64,000 nucleotides of DNA from Pycnococcus provasolii (GCA_049487715.1 CP150565.1:62001-126000), one strand, 5' to 3'. Shown: positions 9,395-19,616, counted from the first letter of the stretch. The notes: generated from the sequence alone by a model not told the origin. A program made the numbers and translations.

Positions 9395-10420
9395 TGCGCA
9401 GGACTGATCACCCTGACGCTCTCTCATCTTTTCTTTTCTTTTCTTTTTGTTTATACGCCTTCGTGGCAATTTTGGGTCCATGCATGGCATTGGCCGGACA
9501 GTGTCCTCATCGGTTTCATTTTCGTTTTCGGTTTCTTTTCCACCTTTTGTGGTTTTTCTTTTACCTTCAGTTTTACCTTACACGTGCAGCACCTTCGCCT
9601 GTTCGGCGTGGGTGGTGTGTGGCTTAACCCCTAATTCAGGTGGTTAACGCCGAACGAGGCTCTTGACCCCTAAAGTCCCCGGGGATAGCCGCCTTAGGAA
9701 CGGTTGTCTTTGTTTCCCTTTACGTGTAACTCTCACCTTTTTCCGGTTTACCTTAAGTACTCCTTCGTAAGTGTACGCGCGGCAGAGCGTACCGCGGCAA
9801 CTCAAGGCGCCACCTGCCACAGTCCTCCTCCGCCCGTCGCGCACGTGGCACTCCTGCCAAGCGTCGTGGTTGGTTCACTCATCACCGTCTGCACTCTCAC
9901 TCACTCATGCATCGCCACCTCAGGCTCACACAAAAAACTAGATGAAAGCTCAAGCGCAAAAAAATACTGTACAACAACACACGTCACACGGCCAAGCTTG
10001 CTCAGCCGTCGGAGATCGTAAGATCGGTATACATAGGTACCTGTAGCTCGAGCACAGACGAATCGCGTTCAATGATACTTTACCTCGAAAGAAAGAAAAG
10101 AAAGCGATGCGGTACCGTACGAACCAGGGTGTTTCTTCCAAGGGACCGGCTTCCAGGGTTCGTACACCTACCTCCTTGGAAGCAAGCAATAGGAATAGGG
10201 TAACGGCTGTTGACCTCCCCTAACCTTGAGAGTACCGTTAGGGTTAGGGTTATGGTTAGGGTTATGGTTAGGGTTAGGAAGCGGGTCCCGAGGGCTTTCC
10301 CCTCCCCTTGTGCATGTGCATGTGGTGCTCGGAACGGACGGCTCAGATCGTCGCACGCCAAATCCTTATTTTTGTTTGTGATCCGCATTCGCATTCCGAA
10401 GAAGACTTGTAAACGCGTCT
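9395..10420. other. Intergenic region between copia fragment and DGAT1
   Basis: About 1 kb. The first 350 bases are T-rich (TTTTC runs near 9430-9450 and pyrimidine-rich tracts to 9580) and may be 3' flank of the retroelement; I could not define an LTR. The last 200 bases hold a telomere-repeat tract (separate entry). No supported gene. Confidence 0.5.
10237..10279 (+). repeat. Telomere-like tract (TTAGGG with TTATGG variants) upstream of DGAT1
   Basis: Runs of GTTAGGG interrupted by TTATGG, ending about 140 bp before the DGAT1 start codon. G-rich strand is the coding strand of the downstream gene. Confidence 0.85.
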
Positions 10421-12541
10421 ATGTCTATGTCGTCGTCCGGGCTCAGGGCGCGCAAGCCTGGGACTGCCTCCCCTGGTGGTGGTGGTGGTGGCAGAGGTAG
10501 CGCAGTCTCGAACGACATCAACGAAACTTCCGCCTCTCACCAGTCTCTCATGGAAGAGAACCTTAGACTGCGCCTGCTCATCTCATCCAACCAAATCGCA
10601 AACGCGTGCGCGAAAATGGGACCGCTCTTCTTCTACGACGAAAAATCCTCTTCGCTATTCGCGAGCCCGTGGACGAGGCGATTCTACGTCTTGCAAACGG
10701 ACGGAAGGCTGGTCGCGTATGCGACGCCCGCAGCTGCGGCGATGGCAACGGCGAACGGAGCCACGTCAACGTCGTCAGAGGTGACGTCGTCGCCCGCGAA
10801 CACGCAGGGAGCACCTTGTGTCGCACTCGCGACGACGAACGTCGTCGGACTCGCTGTGCAGAGGGAGGGTGTCAAAGTGGGAAGGTACTTCGCATTCAGG
10901 CTCGTCGAGCCGACTACGGGTGCGGTGGTGCTTAGACTTTCGAGCGAAAGCATGCACGAGGAGTCGGAGTGGGTTGCGGCTCTACACACCGCGTCGCGTG
11001 GATTTCCAACAAGAGAACGCGCCACCTCAGACGCAAATCAGCTCACGCCTGGGGAAACGCCGCCGTACAGCCGAGACGTCTCGCCAAGCTTGTCAACCGA
11101 CAGCGCCGCTGTCGTCGCGTGGAGGCGAAGCCATGGAACAGCGGCAGCAGCTGCTGCTGCAGCCACAACGCCGACGCCGACGACGCAGAACGGCCAGACC
11201 GCCACCAACGGTAGCAAGGCGGCAGCGACGGCAAACAAGCGGCCTCCCATGCAGGCATGCACTCCCGTTCACAAGCGCGTCGCATCGAGCATTCTCAGCA
11301 GCGAGCAGATCTCGCTGCACCGTCACTCTGGCATCATCAACCTCGCGATGGTGATCATAGTGGTCACGCACTTTCGTCTGGTTGTGGAGAATCTGAAAAA
11401 GTATGGCATGCTGTTCAGCCTTCGCTTCTGGCTCGGGACCACAGGTGGTGCACGGTCTGAGGAGCACCTTCCGCTCCTCGTGTGCTATCTATGCCACCCG
11501 CTCTTCTCGATCGCCGCGCTGACGCTGGAAAACTTGCTTGCACGCACGAAAAGCCGCGCGCTCGACGTCGCGCTTCGCATCGTATACTCCGCCGTTCTTT
11601 TCGCGGTAGTTGCCATCCCATGCCGGGTGATCAACGTGACACGCAGCGAGCCTCTTCCCGGCTTTGGCCTGCTGGCGGTGAGCTTGGTGCTGTGGATGAA
11701 ACTGTACAGCTACAGCGAGGCGAATGCACATCTGCGTGCGATGTACAGAGCGAACAAGGCGCTGCCTGCGTCGGATCGTCTTCTTGACGACGTCGCGTAT
11801 CCGCGCAACCTCACCTTTGGCAACCTGTTCTACTTCGTGGCCGCACCCACGCTGTGCTACCAAGTCTCGTACCCGCGCACGCAGAGGGTGCGAAAGCGCT
11901 GGCTGTTCCGCCGCGTCGTCGAGTGGCTCTTCTACCAGGCACTGACATTATTCATCGTCGAGCAGTACATGATCCCGACGGTGGCAAATGCGCTCAAAGA
12001 TGGTGCATTCGACCGGCTTGACGTTTTCTTCATGCTCGAGCGTGTCCTGAAGCTCGCCTTGCCGAATCTCTACGTGTGGCTGTGCATATTCTACGCGCTG
12101 TTCCACCTGTGGCTGAACATCCTCGCCGAGGTGACCCGATTCGGCGACCGCGACTTTTACAAGGACTGGTGGAATGCGAGTGACCTCGAGGAGTACTGGC
12201 GTACTTGGAACATGCCAGTCCACCGCTGGATGCTGCGCCACATTTACCATCCTGCGGTTCGCCAGGGGCTCCCCAAGGCTGCTGCGATGATTCTTGTGTT
12301 TTTCGTCAGCGCGGTGGGCCACGAGCTGCTGATTGGCGTGCCGTGCCACATCCTGACGTGTTGGGCATTCTGGGGCATCATGGGCCAGGTTCCGTTGATT
12401 CTGCTCACCAAGTGGCTGCGTAAGAGGCTGCGCAACGAGCAGCTGGGCAACATCCTCTTCTGGGTGAGTTTCTGCATCTTTGGGCAGCCTGCTTCTATCA
12501 TCTTGTACATGCGCGCGTATCAGAAGACGTATGGAGTATAG
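10421..12541 (+). CDS. DGAT1: Diacylglycerol O-acyltransferase 1 with N-terminal PH domain
   Basis: Catalyses the last step of triacylglycerol synthesis (acyl-CoA + diacylglycerol) in the ER membrane. The protein is 706 residues. Residues about 66-190 form a pleckstrin-homology domain (GPLFFYDEKSSS, WTRRFYVLQTDGRLVAY, then VLRLSSESMHEESEWVAALHTA). An Ala/Thr-rich linker leads to the MBOAT core from about residue 290. The core shows FYKDWWN at about 579 and SAVGHELLIGVPCHI with the catalytic His at 634, followed by AFWGIMGQVPL, all DGAT1 signatures. Several hydrophobic helices agree with a multipass enzyme. PH-DGAT1 fusions are known from some algae. The ATG at 10421 is followed by a second at 10427; either could start translation. 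It is convergent with the histone H3 variant, with about 120 bp between the stops. Confidence 0.95.
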   Translation: MSMSSSGLRARKPGTASPGGGGGGRGSAVSNDINETSASHQSLMEENLRLRLLISSNQIANACAKMGPLFFYDEKSSSLFASPWTRRFYVLQTDGRLVAYATPAAAAMATANGATSTSSEVTSSPANTQGAPCVALATTNVVGLAVQREGVKVGRYFAFRLVEPTTGAVVLRLSSESMHEESEWVAALHTASRGFPTRERATSDANQLTPGETPPYSRDVSPSLSTDSAAVVAWRRSHGTAAAAAAAATTPTPTTQNGQTATNGSKAAATANKRPPMQACTPVHKRVASSILSSEQISLHRHSGIINLAMVIIVVTHFRLVVENLKKYGMLFSLRFWLGTTGGARSEEHLPLLVCYLCHPLFSIAALTLENLLARTKSRALDVALRIVYSAVLFAVVAIPCRVINVTRSEPLPGFGLLAVSLVLWMKLYSYSEANAHLRAMYRANKALPASDRLLDDVAYPRNLTFGNLFYFVAAPTLCYQVSYPRTQRVRKRWLFRRVVEWLFYQALTLFIVEQYMIPTVANALKDGAFDRLDVFFMLERVLKLALPNLYVWLCIFYALFHLWLNILAEVTRFGDRDFYKDWWNASDLEEYWRTWNMPVHRWMLRHIYHPAVRQGLPKAAAMILVFFVSAVGHELLIGVPCHILTCWAFWGIMGQVPLILLTKWLRKRLRNEQLGNILFWVSFCIFGQPASIILYMRAYQKTYGV

Positions 12542-12663
12542 GCAGAGACGGATGTGCTGCTTGCTGTTCGTTCGCTCGCTTGTGTGTTTTTTGGATGCGA
12601 CAATTTCTTTTCGACTGTAAAAAAAACGGGTTTTGGTTGGTTTGTTTTTGTAATTACAACTCC

Positions 12664-13062
12664 TCAGTATGCAGCTGCGCCGTAAACCGGTCCTCGTATG
12701 CGGCGTGCGAGCTGTAGGTCTTTTGGCATGATGGTAACGCGCTTCGCGTGGATGGCACACAGGTTCGTGTCCTCGAACAGCCCAACGATGAAGCTTTCCG
12801 TGGCTTCCTGCATTGCCAACAGCGCCTCTCCCGTCCAGCGCATGCCGTCAGGGTTGTAGACGGATGTGATCTCCTTGCACAGTCGAGCGAAGGGCAGTTT
12901 TCGTATCAGCAGATTTGTCGACTTCTGATACTTCCGAATCTCGCGCAGCGCAACGGTACCCGGTCGGTACCTGTGCGGCTTCTTCACTCCGCCGGCGAAC
13001 GACGGTCCCCCGCCCCGTACTCCCCCCGTGACTTTGCGTGCGACCGTTTTGGAGCGCGCCAT
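12664..13062 (-). CDS. Histone H3 variant, candidate centromeric H3 (CENH3)
   Basis: 132 residues. The core [21 protein letters not shown] and the C-terminal [21 protein letters not shown] are typical H3. Three features set it apart. The stretch between them reads [26 protein letters not shown]: loop 1 is one residue longer than canonical H3, and [13 protein letters not shown] resembles the RWTAEALVALQEA of plant CENH3. The tail is short and altered ([17 protein letters not shown]), keeping K4 and K9 positions but replacing S10 and K14 with Val. The end is GPVYGAAAY where canonical H3 has GERA. A non-centromeric replacement variant is the alternative. It is a lone gene, not in a histone cluster. 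Confidence 0.93.
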   Translation of the reverse strand: MARSKTVARKVTGGVRGGGPSFAGGVKKPHRYRPGTVALREIRKYQKSTNLLIRKLPFARLCKEITSVYNPDGMRWTGEALLAMQEATESFIVGLFEDTNLCAIHAKRVTIMPKDLQLARRIRGPVYGAAAY

Positions 13063-14163
13063 GTTATGTTATCCCGAGAAGACTAGAATGACTATGAAAT
13101 GAAGTGACGCGAACCAACAAGCTTTCAAGAGAGACCACTCACTCAGGAAGAACGAGGTAGAAGATAGAAAAGATAGAATAGAAAGGAAGTTTTGCTTGTG
13201 CACCACCAACAAGGAAAGCCAAAGGTGCTGCCGAAAGCAGTGCAAGCAAATTTGAACGAGAGAATCACTCCAATCAATCAATCAAATCCCTTTCCCAGGA
13301 GTGTGATGAGCGTGAAAAGGTAATCACTGCGAATGCGTATGCGAAATAGTGTCCCAGCCAGCACCACAAGAATACTCCAAAGCAATACTACGATAAAGCC
13401 ACCACCAAATACTACGATAAAGCCACCACGAGCGACGAGCCGTCGACTTTCAGCGACGATGCACAAGACGAGCAAAACGATGGCGAAAAATTACTAGTAT
13501 CGTAGTACTACTCTTCGGTCGGGGAGGGCCCCCCCCGAGAAAACAAAACGACCGTCTACCTAAGGTAGTTCGACCCCGACCGACCGACTTGGACTTCCCG
13601 GACTGACTGCATTGCATCCCTACGGGTAGTCTATCGACGTGCCGACAAAAGCAAAAGGCGGAGAGCGATGCCCCAGAGAAGGGGCCCTCTAAAAACTTTT
13701 TAGAGGTCCGTCTCCCGCCCTCCCCCGGGGCGAAAAAAAAGGAGGGTTCGATTTCCGAAAAGAGGTTGAAACGAGAAGGGAGGGGGCTCCAGGGACTCAG
13801 GGAGCGCCCCGGCACCCGGGATTTGGGGAAGTCCCCGGAGGGCGGGGAGGGGCATATACCTTCCTACCCGGGTTAGGGTAAGGTTATAGAAGGGCTTGTA
13901 GAGTTTCAGGACAGAGCCCTACAGAACCCTACCATCGCTCGCTAACCCTAACCCTAACCCTAACAGGTACCTTTCCCTGTAGGCTGGTCTCGTAGTGGAT
14001 GGCACCTTGTTCTCTCTCCTTTGCCTTCGGCCTTCGGGGCCCCTCCGCTTAAGCACGTGCTTAAGCCATTTCCCCCTCTTTCCGCCTGGCCGCGGCCGCG
14101 GAGAAATTCCCACCACGCCACGCCACGCCACGAACTTACTCCAGCCCTTGAGTGAAGTGAAGT
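13063..14163. other. Intergenic region upstream of both H3 variant and coiled-coil gene
   Basis: About 1.1 kb between divergent starts. It contains a 20-base direct repeat AAATACTACGATAAAGCCAC (13386-13405 and 13409-13428) and GC-rich inverted segments near 13670-13860. A tract of CCCTAA repeats lies at 13942-13964, about 200 bp before the start at 14164. No supported gene. Confidence 0.55.
13942..13964 (-). repeat. Telomere-like CCCTAA tract upstream of coiled-coil gene
   Basis: About four tandem CCCTAA units (C-rich on the plus strand), about 200 bp from the ATG at 14164. Confidence 0.8.
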
Positions 14164-15318
14164 ATGTCGTCATCTTCTCCGCCTTATGAGGGTTCGGGTT
14201 CGCCAGTATCATCTCCTTCTATGAATGCTCTGCCTCCTCCTTCCGTTCCCATCATCGGCCTCTCCCCTTCCTCTTCGACGTTTGACTACGACGCGTCGTC
14301 GGACTTGAAAGATATCAACGACATGCTACTCCAGCAACTTGCCACCTTGTCCATGGAACTTGACACGTACAAAAACCAAGACCCGCTCGCAGGGGCGGGA
14401 ATCTCTGCTGTCGTCGCGAGAGACGTCAGAGAAGCGAAAGTCAAAGAACTTGCCAAAAAAAATAGAGATATCCTCGTCAAGTACGAAAAGGAGAGAAACA
14501 AAGCCACAACTGTGGCCGCGCAGCTGGAAGCCGTCTCCGCGGAGCTCGTGTCGCTCAAGGAGGCGGTCGAACTTGGAGGAGAGGCGTCGAGAGCGGCGGC
14601 GGAACACAGCCGTGTGCAGAGCGAAATGAGAGAGTGGCAGAGAAAGGCCAAACACACGGAAGGGAGAGAACTCGAAATCAAGGCGAGACTCGAGGAAAGT
14701 CGACGCGAGTGCGAACGACTCAAGGCGGCGCTCGTCAGAGAGGCGGGAGACGACGTTCCCGTGGCGAAGATCATCGCGGGAGAGGCGGGAGACTGGCGCG
14801 GGCGCGCACAGCAGCTCCAGATCCTACGCGACAAGCTGCGCGAACTCAAAAATAACAGCATGACGACAGGAACCTTCGCGCGAACAGGTGCGTCGTCGAT
14901 GTCCGTGCCTGAGGGAGCAGGCCTGCCATCTCGAGCGGCGGCATACGCGCCCACCAGCAAGCACCTCGACAAACTTGCCGCGACGCGGGCGAGTGCAGAC
15001 GACAAGCGCATGCACGAACTGCTTGATGCGAGAGAGCAGGTGGCCGCACTCAAGCAAAAGCTAGACGCCGCGGTGAGCAGACGCAAGGTGCTTGAGGAGA
15101 GCTCGAAAGATCTCAAGTCGTCCGTCGCCAAGCTGCTCGCCAAGTCGGACAACGACGACAAACTCATCGCCACGCTCAAGGCGAAGATGGGCACCGGCGG
15201 CGGCGGCGGCGGCGTTTCCGCGAAGATGCTTGAGGATCGCATACGCCACAAGGATGCGCAGATCAGTCGGCAGGAACTCATCATCTGCAGCCTCATCCGG
15301 CAACTCGAGGGGAAGTAG
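14164..15318 (+). CDS. Coiled-coil protein, unknown function
   Basis: 384 residues. A Ser/Pro-rich N-terminus of about 45 residues is followed by almost continuous heptad-like helix (residues about 55-235), a loop rich in Ser/Gly/Ala, and a second coiled coil to the C-terminus (LEDRIRHKDAQISRQELIICSLIRQLEGK). A six-Gly run encoded by GGC repeats lies near residue 345. No catalytic motif, signal or membrane helix. The architecture suggests a structural or tethering role (cytoskeletal, centrosomal or Golgi), but I do not recognise a family. The ABCF gene follows in the same orientation. Confidence 0.85.
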   Translation: MSSSSPPYEGSGSPVSSPSMNALPPPSVPIIGLSPSSSTFDYDASSDLKDINDMLLQQLATLSMELDTYKNQDPLAGAGISAVVARDVREAKVKELAKKNRDILVKYEKERNKATTVAAQLEAVSAELVSLKEAVELGGEASRAAAEHSRVQSEMREWQRKAKHTEGRELEIKARLEESRRECERLKAALVREAGDDVPVAKIIAGEAGDWRGRAQQLQILRDKLRELKNNSMTTGTFARTGASSMSVPEGAGLPSRAAAYAPTSKHLDKLAATRASADDKRMHELLDAREQVAALKQKLDAAVSRRKVLEESSKDLKSSVAKLLAKSDNDDKLIATLKAKMGTGGGGGGVSAKMLEDRIRHKDAQISRQELIICSLIRQLEGK

Positions 15319-15663
15319 GCGGCGCCGGCGACGACACTTACTCTTATATTGTAACATATTTTGTGAACAATTCAACCTTAGTGTGACGTTTCCGTCTCAT
15401 GCAGTGCGGTGCAGTGCAGTGCAGTGCAGCGCGCTTCACGCGCCGTCGTCGTCGCTCGACGCGTCGAAGTACAGCTCGGGAAAGCACGTTCTCCGCGTGA
15501 CACTAAATTCCTGCCAGGTCTTTTGGTCGGGATCCTCCACTATTCAGTGTCCGACCGGGATCCCCGATTCGCCTGTTCCCAAAAGTCCGACACACCTCTG
15601 GCCGGAGGTTGGCCTTGGGGGACAGGTTCCCGTTATTATCCGCTTTCTGTGGCTGTGCTAGTG
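15319..15663. other. Short intergenic region before the ABCF gene
   Basis: About 345 bp. It includes a GTGCAGTGCA microsatellite at about 15402-15428. The ABCF frame is open through here from an ATG at 15409, but the residues are unlike the family, so I take it as 5' flank. Confidence 0.5.
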
Positions 15664-17904
15664 ATGGCAATGTTGCGAATGCCGCCGCCGCCGGGTGCCC
15701 ATCAGAATACAGGTGTGTTGAATGCGGCTGGTCGTGCTCGTATAAGTGGTGGAGCGATTATATGTAGGAATGGACCTCTCCTCCCCTCTTTGAGAAGAAC
15801 TTGGGGACTGAACTCTTCTTCCTCCTCTCCTCGTCTCATGCCTCTGCGCGGCAGATGTGGGAGCGGTGTCCGTAGGGGTGGGTGCGGTGCCTCGCCCGGC
15901 GACGGGGTCCCGCTCATCACGGTGCGCGACCTCTCGTTCAGCCACGACGGGGTGCGCAGCCAGGTCGAAGACATGCAGCTGGTCGTCTCGAGAGGCGAGC
16001 GCATCGGAGTCGTCGGGCCGAACGGCGCGGGCAAGTCAACCGTGCTCAGACTTCTGGCGGGAGTCGAGACCATCACGGCGGGAACCGTGGAGCTCAGACG
16101 GGGCGCGTCGACCGCCTTCCTTCAGCAGACGGTCGACGCAGACGCAGCCGCAACGGCCGTCGAGTATCTGTGGAAGGGAGAAGGCGAGAAGATGAAGGCG
16201 CTGCGCGCATACGAAGCAGCCGCGTCGTCAGGAGACGCAAATCAAATTGCAGACTCAGTCACGCTCATGAACGACGCCGATGCATGGGGAGTCGAGGCAA
16301 ACGCGCGCGAAATGCTCGAGAGGCTTGGTTGCGACTGGGACGAGATGAAGAACACACCCTTCTTGCGCCTGAGCGCAGGCCAGAGAAAGCGCGTCGCCAT
16401 CGCATCGTCACTGCTCGCCAATCCGGATGTCATCTTCATGGACGAGCCGACGACGCACTTATCCGTGGAGGCGATAGAGTGGCTGGAAAATCGCATAGTC
16501 AGCCCTCCACCGGACCAATTCGCACCTCCCGCCATGCTCATCGTAAGCCACGACAGGTGGATGCTCGATAAGGTTTGCACCAGCATCCTCGAAGTCGACG
16601 GCGGCGGAGGAACCTACAGACACGCAGGCAACTACGATGACTTCGTCAATGCAAGGGAACTTCGTTGGCAAGCTGCTCTGAATGACCAGTCGAAAGCGAA
16701 GACGCTGCTGCGCAAAGAGCGCGAGTGGATGCGAAGGCAGCCAAAGGCGCGCGAGACTAAGAGTGTTGCACGCGAGGCGGCGTACTACGAACTCGAGGAG
16801 AGAGCTGGCGGAGGCGGTGCGGGAGGCGAGGCTGCAGCCGCGAGTCGTGCGCTTAGCAGCAAGATGGACTTGACCTCGGAGGGCGTCGTGCAGAGCACAC
16901 GTCTGGGTGACAAGGTGCTTAGCATCAAGCAAGCAAGGCTGCAGTTTGGTGATGACGGCAAGAAAATTTTGGACGACTTCTCGTACTCGTTCCAACGCGG
17001 CGATCGTGTAGCCATCGTCGGACCGAATGGAGTTGGAAAATCAACACTGCTCAGTATCCTGATGAAAAATACACCTCTCGACGCCGGCGAAGTGGATGTG
17101 GGCGAGACGGTGCAGATTGGCCACTTCGACCAAGAGCCAAGCTGGGGAGACGATGGGAAGCTCAGAGTGTGCGATTTCGTTAAGAGCGAGGTTGCGACGA
17201 GAAGTGGCGGCGCTTTTGCGTCAAGTCAGCTGCCAAAGCTTATGGAGCGGTTCAACTTCACCTCTGGCAGACAAGACACGAGGATCGAGGATCTCAGCGG
17301 CGGAGAGCAGAGACGCCTGCAGCTGATGAATGTGCTCGCAGATCAGCCCAACTTTTTGATGGTAGATGAGCCGACGAATGAGCTGGATATTGCAACGATC
17401 GAGGCATTCGAAGATGTGCTCACAGAATTTCCCGGTGTCGTGGTTGGTGTCAGTCACGACCGCCGATTTTTGGATTCGGTGTTTGACACGCTGATCGTTC
17501 TCGAGGGTGATGGCAGGTGGAAGGTATTCACTGGCTCGTATAGCGAATACCGAAAGTTAAAGGAGCGGGAGACGACGGCAGCGGTAAAGCGCGACACTGA
17601 CGACAGCAAGAAGAAGGAGGAGGAGGAGGATAGCGGAGAGAAGAAGAAGGTGGAGTACGCAGATCGCAAAGCTGCATTGCGTGCGCAGAGCAAGATGGAG
17701 AAGACGTACAAAAAAGTGGAAGATGCTGAGGTTGCAATGCAAAAGCTTGACGACGAGATGACTGCCGCAGGCAACGACCTAAGCCTTCTTGAGGATTTGC
17801 AGGCTCGTAGGGATGAGCTCGAGAGCAGCATTGAGACGATGATGATGGAGCTCGAGGAGCTCGAGGAGATGGTGGTTGCCGCAGGCCTCGAGCCTGCCGT
17901 GTAA
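15664..17904 (+). CDS. ABC-F family ATPase (Uup/EttA-like), probably plastid-targeted
   Basis: 746 residues from the ATG at 15664. ABC-F proteins have two ATPase domains and no membrane helices, and act on ribosomes. Domain 1 shows Walker A GPNGAGKST, signature LSAGQRKR and Walker B VIFMDEPTTHLS. Domain 2 shows GPNGVGKST, LSGGEQRR and FLMVDEPTNELD. The inter-domain linker (helical, RKEREWMRRQPKARETK) and a C-terminal coiled coil (KMEKTYKKVEDAE, then LEDLQARRDELESSIETMM) are as in Uup-type members. The first 75 or so residues are rich in Arg, Ser and Gly with few acids (LRMPPPPGAHQN, RRTWGLNSSSSSPR), which fits a chloroplast transit peptide. An earlier in-frame ATG at 15409 would add 85 low-quality residues. 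Likely role: ribosome rescue or translation control in the plastid. Confidence 0.92.
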   Translation: MAMLRMPPPPGAHQNTGVLNAAGRARISGGAIICRNGPLLPSLRRTWGLNSSSSSPRLMPLRGRCGSGVRRGGCGASPGDGVPLITVRDLSFSHDGVRSQVEDMQLVVSRGERIGVVGPNGAGKSTVLRLLAGVETITAGTVELRRGASTAFLQQTVDADAAATAVEYLWKGEGEKMKALRAYEAAASSGDANQIADSVTLMNDADAWGVEANAREMLERLGCDWDEMKNTPFLRLSAGQRKRVAIASSLLANPDVIFMDEPTTHLSVEAIEWLENRIVSPPPDQFAPPAMLIVSHDRWMLDKVCTSILEVDGGGGTYRHAGNYDDFVNARELRWQAALNDQSKAKTLLRKEREWMRRQPKARETKSVAREAAYYELEERAGGGGAGGEAAAASRALSSKMDLTSEGVVQSTRLGDKVLSIKQARLQFGDDGKKILDDFSYSFQRGDRVAIVGPNGVGKSTLLSILMKNTPLDAGEVDVGETVQIGHFDQEPSWGDDGKLRVCDFVKSEVATRSGGAFASSQLPKLMERFNFTSGRQDTRIEDLSGGEQRRLQLMNVLADQPNFLMVDEPTNELDIATIEAFEDVLTEFPGVVVGVSHDRRFLDSVFDTLIVLEGDGRWKVFTGSYSEYRKLKERETTAAVKRDTDDSKKKEEEEDSGEKKKVEYADRKAALRAQSKMEKTYKKVEDAEVAMQKLDDEMTAAGNDLSLLEDLQARRDELESSIETMMMELEELEEMVVAAGLEPAV

Positions 17905-17960
17905 AACTAACAGCAACAAGATTTTCATTTTTGCAATGGTTTACACATACATACCTCATC

Positions 17961-19616
17961 TTATTGATTATTGATTTCCAACGTTTGCGCGATATCACGA
18001 GCCTCAGCAGCTTGAGCCAGCGCATCACGCGTCTCCTCGTCATCTGCTCCGTAGCTTTGCTCATATGCATGCGCTGCGAGATCATAGTAGGACGCAGACT
18101 CGGCATACTTGTCTCGTTTCATGAGAAAGTTAGCGAAATTGAAGCACGTATCGCCATATTTTGGATTCGCATCGCCGAGCTCGCGAAGACATCCGTCGAG
18201 CGCCTCGCGGTACAGCGGCTCGGCATCGGCGTACTTGCCTTGCTGCTTGAGGAAGATCGCGAAGTTGTTGATGGACATGAGCGTGTCCGGATGCGCATCG
18301 CCGAGCTCGCGACGACGACCGTCGAGGGCCTCGCGATACAGCGGCTCGGCGTCGGCGTACTTGCCTTGGTCATTGAGGAAGATCGCGAGGTTGTTGATGG
18401 ACGCGAGCGTGTCTGGATGCGCATCGCCGAGCTCGCGACGCTTACCGTCGAGCGCCTCGCGGTACAGCGGCTCGGCGTCGGCGTACTTGCCTTGGTCAGA
18501 GAGCAGGAGCGCGAGGTCGTAGATGGACGCAAGTGTGTCTGGATGCGCATCGCCGAGCTCGCGACGACGACCGTCGAGCGCCTCGCGGTACAGCGGCTCG
18601 GCGTCGGCGTACTTGCCTTGGTCAGAGAGCAAGCTCGCGATGCCACTGATGGACTCGAGCGTGTCTGGATGCGCATCACCGAGCTCGCGACGACGACCGT
18701 CGAGCGCCTCGCGGTACAGCGGCTCGGCGTCGGCGTACTTGCCTTGGTCAGAGAGCAGGAGCGCGAGGTCGTTAATTGAGTTCAGCGTGCTTGGATGCGC
18801 ATCGCCGAGCTCGCGACGCTTACCGTCGAGCGCCTCGCGGTACAGCGGCTCGGCGTCGGCGTACTTGCCTTGGTCAGAGAGCAAGCCCGCGATGCCGCTG
18901 ATGGACGCGAGCGTGTCTGGATGCGCATCACCGAGCTCGCGACGACGACCGTCGAGCGCCTCGCGATACAGCGGCTCGGCATCGGCATACTTGCCTTGCT
19001 GACGGAGCAAGATCGCGAGGTTGTTGATGGAGCCGAGCGTGCTTGGATGCGCATCGCCGAGCTCGCGACGACGACCGTCGAGCGCCTCGCGATACAGCGG
19101 CTCGGCGTCGGCGTACTTGCCTTGATTCTTGAGCAAGATCGCGAGGTTGTTAATTGAGTTCAACGTGCTTGGATGCGCATCGCCGAGCTCGCGACGCTTA
19201 CCGTCGAGCGCCTCGCGGTACAGCGGCTCGGCGTCGGCGTACTTGCCTTGATTCTTGAGCAAACTCGCGAGGTTGTTGATGGAGGCGAGCGTGTCCGGAT
19301 GCGCATCGCCGAGCTCGCGACGATATCCGTCGAGCGCCTCGCGATACAGCGGCTCGGCATCGGCGTACTTGCCTTGCTGACGGAGCAAGCTCGCTACGTC
19401 CGTCAACAGCTTAGATGTCGATCGCGTTTCCACATCCAGTGTATCCAACGCACTGACCGCACTCGCAACCACCCAGCTTCGCATCTGATCTTTGACGAGC
19501 TTGTTGACATGTGATGCACCACCTGGATATCGACGAACAGCACTAAGAATGGCATCACGATCTTCGACCTTCCACGCCTCGGCACGCTGCACATCCACGC
19601 CGACCATCTTGACCAT
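17961..19616 (-). CDS. TPR-array protein (kinesin-light-chain-like repeats), C-terminal part of a damaged gene
   Basis: 551 residues from the ATG at 19616. After about 75 residues (VDVQRAEAWKVEDRDAILSAVRR) come ten nearly identical 42-residue TPR units with the core GKYADAEPLYREALDG and RRELGDAHPDTL, then one degenerate unit. The 126-bp DNA repeats are almost identical over about 18.1-19.4 kb, so they are kept alike by recombination. In the algal family I associate with this architecture, the segment VDVQRAEAWKVEDRDAIL follows a several-hundred-residue sensor domain; here that domain is missing. The upstream ORF at 19617-20029 looks like the beginning of the same kind of protein in another frame. 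So this is either an internally deleted pseudogene or two exons around a small intron. TPRs would bind protein partners. Confidence 0.8.
   Translation of the reverse strand: MVKMVGVDVQRAEAWKVEDRDAILSAVRRYPGGASHVNKLVKDQMRSWVVASAVSALDTLDVETRSTSKLLTDVASLLRQQGKYADAEPLYREALDGYRRELGDAHPDTLASINNLASLLKNQGKYADAEPLYREALDGKRRELGDAHPSTLNSINNLAILLKNQGKYADAEPLYREALDGRRRELGDAHPSTLGSINNLAILLRQQGKYADAEPLYREALDGRRRELGDAHPDTLASISGIAGLLSDQGKYADAEPLYREALDGKRRELGDAHPSTLNSINDLALLLSDQGKYADAEPLYREALDGRRRELGDAHPDTLESISGIASLLSDQGKYADAEPLYREALDGRRRELGDAHPDTLASIYDLALLLSDQGKYADAEPLYREALDGKRRELGDAHPDTLASINNLAIFLNDQGKYADAEPLYREALDGRRRELGDAHPDTLMSINNFAIFLKQQGKYADAEPLYREALDGCLRELGDANPKYGDTCFNFANFLMKRDKYAESASYYDLAAHAYEQSYGADDEETRDALAQAAEARDIAQTLEINNQ

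Noticed and set aside
14286-15296. Long antisense ORF (336 codons) across the coiled-coil gene
   Set aside because: Ser/Ala/Leu-rich shadow caused by the codon use of the real plus-strand coiled coil; no domain.
15409-15663. N-terminal extension of the ABCF protein from the ATG at 15409
   Set aside because: The 85 extra residues are translated from a GTGCA microsatellite and non-coding-like sequence; the ATG at 15664 gives a better transit peptide.
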